64,000 nucleotides of DNA from Pelotomaculum isophthalicicum JI (lineage in GTDB: Bacteria > Bacillota > Desulfotomaculia > Desulfotomaculales > Pelotomaculaceae): assembly GCF_029478095.1 (NCBI RefSeq), contig NZ_JAKOAV010000003.1, forward strand, positions 94,324 to 158,323. Direction: 5' to 3'. The notes below the pieces were generated by a model that was not told where the DNA came from, searched no databases, and was given only the letters and a program-made list of their open reading frames with translations. Position 1 is the stretch's first letter, and each line of letters opens with the position of its first letter. Both the position numbers and the translations under genes were made by a program. Shown here piece after piece: positions 59,712 to 64,000 of this stretch.

Positions 59712-61811
59712 ATGGCGGCTATAAATGACCTGTTGCGTCAAATCACAGATCCGACGTTGCGCGAGCGGTTAACTGAGGAAGTGAACCGCATAAGTAAAAA
59801 TAAAAAGTTTGGTCTGGTGTTCGAGGAACATGTCCCCGAATGCACACCGCTCTACGGCGTACCCGTTAGACGTGGATCAACTGTTGCCCGCAAAACGGGC
59901 AAGATGAGCGAAATTTATACTGTAAAGAAAATTGACGGCGAAGTCGCCGTGTGTGAAGATAAGATCACGCTTGAGGTTGAATTAATACCTCTTAGCGAGA
60001 TTGTTTCCGTGGCTCAGTTTGGGGAGCCGATTTTCCCCACGCTTGAACCCATTGACAAGATAGCGAACGCGCAGGACGATAACTTGTGGCATACGATTAT
60101 TGAAGCTGATAACTACCATGCCCTGCAGCTTTTGGAATACTTATATGAGGGTAAAGTAGATTGCATATATATAGACCCGCCCTATAATACTGGAGCAAGG
60201 GATTGGAAGTACAACAACGATTATGTGGATTCATCGGATGCTTGGCGACACAGCAAGTGGTTGTCGATGATGAAAAAGCGGCTCATAATAGCGAAAAGGG
60301 TTCTAAACCCTGATAGTTCTGTGTTGATTTGCACCATCGACGAAAAAGAATACCTACATCTTGGATGCCTGTTAGAAGAGCTATTCCCTGAAGCAAGAAT
60401 TCAAATGGTTACAAGCGTTATTAGCAGCCAAGGCTCAACACGTGACGGGCTGTTTTCACGTGCTGATGAGTATCTCTTTTTCGTATTTTTAGGCGATGCA
60501 GAGGTCGTTAAATCTGAAGACGATATGCTTAATGAAGGGCAATCTGCCACAAAGGGTCAACTGTGGTTTCAGTTTGTTAGAACAGGAAAAGGAAATTTGC
60601 GAGAGAATTCTAAAAATCTGTTTTACCCGATATTTATCGATTCAAGCAAAGGAAAAATCGAATCCATCGGAGAGCCGATACCTTTGGGTGTGCCAAAAGA
60701 AAGCATTACTGTTCCCGAAGGGCAGTTAGCAATATGGCCAATGACTGCTGATGGGCGTGAGGCTCGTTGGCGTACAGGAGTTGAAGTTGCTCGGCGCAGA
60801 GTAAGTAAAGGGCTTCTACGTCTTGGAAAGACTTCTAGGAAGGAAAACGGCTGGTCTGTTTTAACAGTAAACGAAGGAACAGAAAAACGAATTGAAATAG
60901 GAGAAGTAGTTATCGAGAGCATCGATGAATCCGGAGCCGCGAAACTTGTTGAAAAATATGGAGGATCGTTAAGAGCGCCAAAAACAGTATGGAACAAAAC
61001 ATCTCACAACGCCGGATGGCACGGGTCAAAACTGTTGGCAAAAATATTAGTGGATAGAAAATTCCCCTATCCAAAGTCGTTGTATGCAGTGCAAGATGCC
61101 TTGAGTGTTGTAAGCAAGAATAAAAACGCTCTTATATTAGACTTTTTTGCGGGTTCTGGTACAACATTACATGCTGTTAATCTTTTGAATTCGATAGATG
61201 GTGGTAGTCGACGTTGCATTTTGGTTACCAACAATGAAGTTTCGGAGGACGAAGCCAAGGCTCTCACAAAACAGCATTTACACCCTGGAGATGTAGAATG
61301 GGAAAAGTACGGCATTGCTCGCTATGTAACATGGCCGCGAACAATTTGCAGCATTAAAGGCGTTGATATCAACGGAAATCCTATTCAAGGCAATTACCTC
61401 ACTAACAATGCACCGATGAGCGAGGGTTTTGCCGCCAACGTAGAATATTTTAAACTTGGGTTTTTGGATAAGAATAGCGTGTCACTTGGACAGCAGTTCT
61501 GTGAGATACTGCCGCTTTTGTGGCTTAAAGCGGGTGCGGTTGGAGAGCGCCCAGAACTAAACGGCTTAGAATTGCCAGATATGCTGGTTCTGCCACAGAA
61601 CTCATTTGCGGTTCTTCTGGATGAGGATTGTTATGGCAAATTCGCTGAGGCTTTGAATGAAGATAAAAACATTAACACGGTATACTTTGTAACTAATTCA
61701 GAGGAAGCGTTCAGAGAAATGTCAGATGGCATTGGGATAGAGCACACCTACCAATTGTACCGTGATTATATCGATAATTTCGTAATTGGGAGTAGGAGGA
61801 ATAATCTATGA
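59712..61811 (+). CDS. mod: Type III restriction-modification DNA adenine methyltransferase (Mod)
   Basis: 699 aa, beta-class N6-adenine methyltransferase: catalytic DPPYNTG at 155-161 precedes the SAM motif DFFAGSGTT at 477-485, with the target-recognition domain between. The N-terminal 110 residues and the C-terminal 150 residues are extra domains of the Type III sort. ATG 59712 after AAAGGAG. Its stop overlaps the start of res by 4 bp (ATGA). It modifies one strand of an asymmetric site not readable from sequence. Confidence 0.93.
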   Translation: MAAINDLLRQITDPTLRERLTEEVNRISKNKKFGLVFEEHVPECTPLYGVPVRRGSTVARKTGKMSEIYTVKKIDGEVAVCEDKITLEVELIPLSEIVSVAQFGEPIFPTLEPIDKIANAQDDNLWHTIIEADNYHALQLLEYLYEGKVDCIYIDPPYNTGARDWKYNNDYVDSSDAWRHSKWLSMMKKRLIIAKRVLNPDSSVLICTIDEKEYLHLGCLLEELFPEARIQMVTSVISSQGSTRDGLFSRADEYLFFVFLGDAEVVKSEDDMLNEGQSATKGQLWFQFVRTGKGNLRENSKNLFYPIFIDSSKGKIESIGEPIPLGVPKESITVPEGQLAIWPMTADGREARWRTGVEVARRRVSKGLLRLGKTSRKENGWSVLTVNEGTEKRIEIGEVVIESIDESGAAKLVEKYGGSLRAPKTVWNKTSHNAGWHGSKLLAKILVDRKFPYPKSLYAVQDALSVVSKNKNALILDFFAGSGTTLHAVNLLNSIDGGSRRCILVTNNEVSEDEAKALTKQHLHPGDVEWEKYGIARYVTWPRTICSIKGVDINGNPIQGNYLTNNAPMSEGFAANVEYFKLGFLDKNSVSLGQQFCEILPLLWLKAGAVGERPELNGLELPDMLVLPQNSFAVLLDEDCYGKFAEALNEDKNINTVYFVTNSEEAFREMSDGIGIEHTYQLYRDYIDNFVIGSRRNNL

Positions 61812-63907
61812 GAGCAACACTATTTCCGTTCCAAGATACGGCTCTTGCCGATTTGCACGAGAAGATAAAGAAAGCACATACACTTTGGAGTGAGAAAGAC
61901 CCGCAGGTTATATCTTTCACTGCTCCCACTGGCGCTGGTAAGACAATTATTATGACCGCCCTGTTCGAGGACATCATCTTCGGTCATGCTTACGGTGTGG
62001 CGGAACCGGATTCTGTTTTCGTTTGGCTTTCAGATATGCCTGAGCTTAACGAGCAGACTCGCTTAAAAATTGAGAGCAAGTCTGATAAGTTTCGTACAAG
62101 GGATATCCACGTTATCGACTCAAATTTCGATGCGGAGTATTTCGCTCCCGGTGGCATCTACTTTCTCAACACTCAGAAACTTGGTTCGGACAAATTACTA
62201 ACGCAGAAGTCCGACCTTCGCCAATATACAATTTGGGAGACACTTACAAATACCGCGAAGCTTCAGCCGAAATCATTTTATGTTGTTATAGATGAAGCAC
62301 ATAGAGGCACAGCCACTCCACAAGCGGAGAAGAAGGCACAGTCCATCATGCAAAAGTTCATCATGGGTAGTAAGGAGGATGGGCTATCTGTTATGCCGCT
62401 TATCATTGGTGTGACAGCTACACCACAGCGGTTCCAGAAACTTGTGTCGGATACTACTTCTACAATACAAAAAGTAGCCGTTCCCCCGGAAGATGTGCGG
62501 GAGTCCGGCTTACTGAAGGATAGAATTATTATTCACTTCCCTGAAATAGCGATAAATGCCGATATGACGATGTTCAAAGAAGCAGCGGCTAATTGGAAGA
62601 AGAAATGCGAGCGTTGGGAGGCTTACTGCGACCGCGAGGAAATTAAAAATCCAGTCCGTCCTATTCTAGTAGTTCAAGTGGAAGATGGTAACGACCGGTT
62701 GATTACACAAACTGATTTGGATTCCTGTATTGCTGTACTTGAGGATTTACTTGGTCGTAAACTACGTCCTGGCGAGGTTGTGCATACGTTCGACAAGCAT
62801 GAAAACATCAAGGTACGCGACTTGGATATTCATAGCGTGGATGCATCCCGCATTGAGGATGACGAAAATGCGATAGTTGTGTTCTTCAAGATGAACCTCT
62901 CCACAGGATGGGACTGTCCACGAGCTGAAACAATGATGTCGTTCCGTCATGCAAGCGACTTTACCTATATAGCTCAATTGCTTGGAAGAATGATTCGTAC
63001 TCCGCTTGCCCGTCGCGTGGAATCTGACGCCGAACTGAACAGCGTAGGCCTCTTCCTTCCATTTTTTGATGCAGAAACTGTCAAAATGGTGGAACAGGCA
63101 CTGCGTGACAGCGAGGCAATTGTACCCACAGAGACAGGCTCGCATAAAGAACTTATCACCCTCAAGCGTGACCCAGCATTTGCCGATGTGTTCAGCGATA
63201 TAGATTTAATAACTTATCGAATAGATTCTGCGCGGAAACAGCCTGCGCTCCGCAGGTTGATTGCGCTTGCCCGTGCTCTCACTCAGGATATGATTGCACC
63301 TGAAGCACGTAGAAGCATACTGAAAAAAGTGCTTGATGAGTTCGAAAAGGAAATCAGCGAATTGAAAAATTCTGGAAAGTTTGATTCTATTGCCAAGGCT
63401 GTGACAGGATTGGCACTTCGAACGTTGACGATTGATTATGGTAGCAGCGCAGCAAGCACACCTGATGATGCCGCTGAAATAGTAGAACTTTCGGATTTTG
63501 ATCTAAACAATCTCTTCGAGCGAGCAGGTAAAACACTTGGTGAGGGTTTGCATAGGGAATACTGGATTCGCCATGCTACCCGCGAAGCCGAAGATGTGAA
63601 GACTGAAATAATCATTCTGGCGAACGATAATGAGGCAATGGAACGACTCGAATCATTCGCTGAAAAGTTGTTTAATAACTTGTATGACGCACACCAGACT
63701 GCTTTCCGCAAGTTAAAAGAGGAGCGAAAGGATGCTTATAAGAAGCTGGCATTGTCCTCTACCACACCAATCGCCCTTGATTGGCAATTACCTCAGACTA
63801 TAGACTTCTCCGTCGGTGAGGGCGCAATTGTGCTGGAAAACCATCTTTTTATCCCGTCTGAGGGTGGTGACTTTATTTCGGCCGCATCCGGACACCCATT
63901 CCGGTAG
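61808..63907 (+). pseudogene. res: Type III restriction subunit Res, truncated by an IS-end-like repeat array
   Basis: Superfamily 2 helicase of a Type III restriction enzyme. 699 codons are open: Walker A TAPTGAGKT (38-46), DEAH at 162-165, motif VI QLLGRMIRTP at 390-399. Intact Res subunits are usually near 900-1000 aa and end in a PD-(D/E)xK nuclease domain; here the frame passes from a normal LENHLFIPSEGGDF into FISAASGHPFR, within the repeat array, and stops at 63907. ATG 61808 after AGGAGGAATAATCT. The nuclease domain is therefore lost, or lies beyond the IS. Confidence 0.88.
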
Positions 63908-64000
63908 CATCCGGACAGCGTAACGGCAACATCCGGACAGCATAACGGAATTATCCGGACAGCATTTCGGCAACATCCGGACACCTTGTCGAGTTAGTAA
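63870..64000. mobile_element. Probable left end of an insertion sequence (body outside window)
   Basis: Sequence foreign to the res gene begins near 63870-63885 (TTTCGGCCGCATCCGGACAC) and continues with the repeat array to the right edge. No transposase reading frame is inside the window, so the family (IS21-like by the multiple repeats) is a guess. It interrupts res. Confidence 0.6.
63886..63983 (+). repeat. Array of five ATCCGGACA direct repeats (22-bp spacing)
   Basis: ATCCGGACA occurs at 63886, 63909, 63931, 63953 and 63975, at spacings of 23, 22, 22 and 22 bp; between them TAACGG/TTTCGG linkers recur. Regular terminal repeats of this kind are found at the ends of IS21-type elements, where they are transposase binding sites. 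Confidence 0.9.

Noticed and set aside
63886..63983. CRISPR array as explanation for the ATCCGGACA repeats
   Set aside because: Repeat unit of 9 bp with 13-bp linkers that are themselves similar; far too short for repeat and spacer, and typical of an IS end.

Overview
The window reads as a chromosomal piece of an anaerobic, endospore-forming, Gram-positive bacterium of the Clostridia, most like the Desulfotomaculum/Pelotomaculum (Peptococcaceae) group. This rests on recognised genes: dipicolinate synthase (dpaA/dpaB), a 21-codon spoVM-like gene, cwlD, Asp23, an Hsp20, a selenocysteine formate dehydrogenase, 2-hydroxyacyl-CoA dehydratase activators, and fragments of the Wood-Ljungdahl protein MetV and of a SCIFF-type radical SAM maturase. 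Starts are often TTG or GTG behind strong Shine-Dalgarno sites. The genus is inferred; no rRNA is present.

Layout. 1-1.7 kb: 3' part of a ClpP-fold membrane-type protease gene, a small unknown gene, and Hsp20. 1.8-9.6 kb: a lysine/dipicolinate cluster (dapB-dpaA-dpaB-asd-dapG-dapA-rnj) in nearly the Bacillus order. 9.68-14.3 kb: a cyclic-di-GMP module, made of a sigma-A promoter, a GEMM-I riboswitch and an intrinsic terminator in front of three exported beta-rich proteins, convergent with a PAS-GGDEF-HD-GYP protein. 14.5-17.7 kb: a three-gene acyl-CoA dehydratase activase operon without its dehydratase. 17.9-22.3 kb: Nudix hydrolase, MinC, a thiamine-binding-fold protein, and a galT-like/glgA pair. 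22.4-26.6 kb: a decay zone with a frameshifted nitroreductase, an intact yedE/tusA selenium/sulfur pair, and five partial genes (MerR, IscU, Mrp, MetV, SCIFF maturase). 26.6-33.6 kb: Asp23, an iron-sulfur flavoprotein, thioredoxin reductase, a DinG-type helicase with exonuclease domain, spoVM, cwlD, tatA. 33.7-41.1 kb: one minus-strand operon, fdhE-tatA-tatC-fdhA(Sec)-fdhB-nrfD, with a near-consensus promoter; it supplies an exported Tat-dependent formate dehydrogenase and a translocon for it. 41.2-48.4 kb: small membrane proteins, a thioesterase and acyl-CoA ligase, an aminotransferase, AbrB, a propeller-LysM protein and an orphan hisG. 48.4-52.9 kb: mtnP-mtnA-ahcY-mtaD, recycling S-adenosylmethionine by-products. 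53-55 kb: a zinc-ribbon protein and RlmD.

From about 55 kb the sequence changes to an accessory island: a sigma-like HTH protein, then a plus-strand operon from one promoter. It holds a Cro-type regulator, a zinc-cluster protein, a small middle component, a DUF2326 SMC-like ATPase (together resembling an ABC three-component conflict system), and a Type III restriction-modification pair (mod, res). The res gene loses its nuclease end at an array of 22-bp repeats that looks like the end of an insertion sequence lying beyond the right edge.

Four copies of a related intergenic inverted repeat (5.4, 29.1, 41.6, 42.2 kb) are scattered through the core part. The most interesting items are the riboswitch-controlled surface module, the composite defence operon, the in-frame UGA with its SECIS hairpin in fdhA, the tiny spoVM gene, and the cluster of gene fragments at 24.8-26.6 kb.
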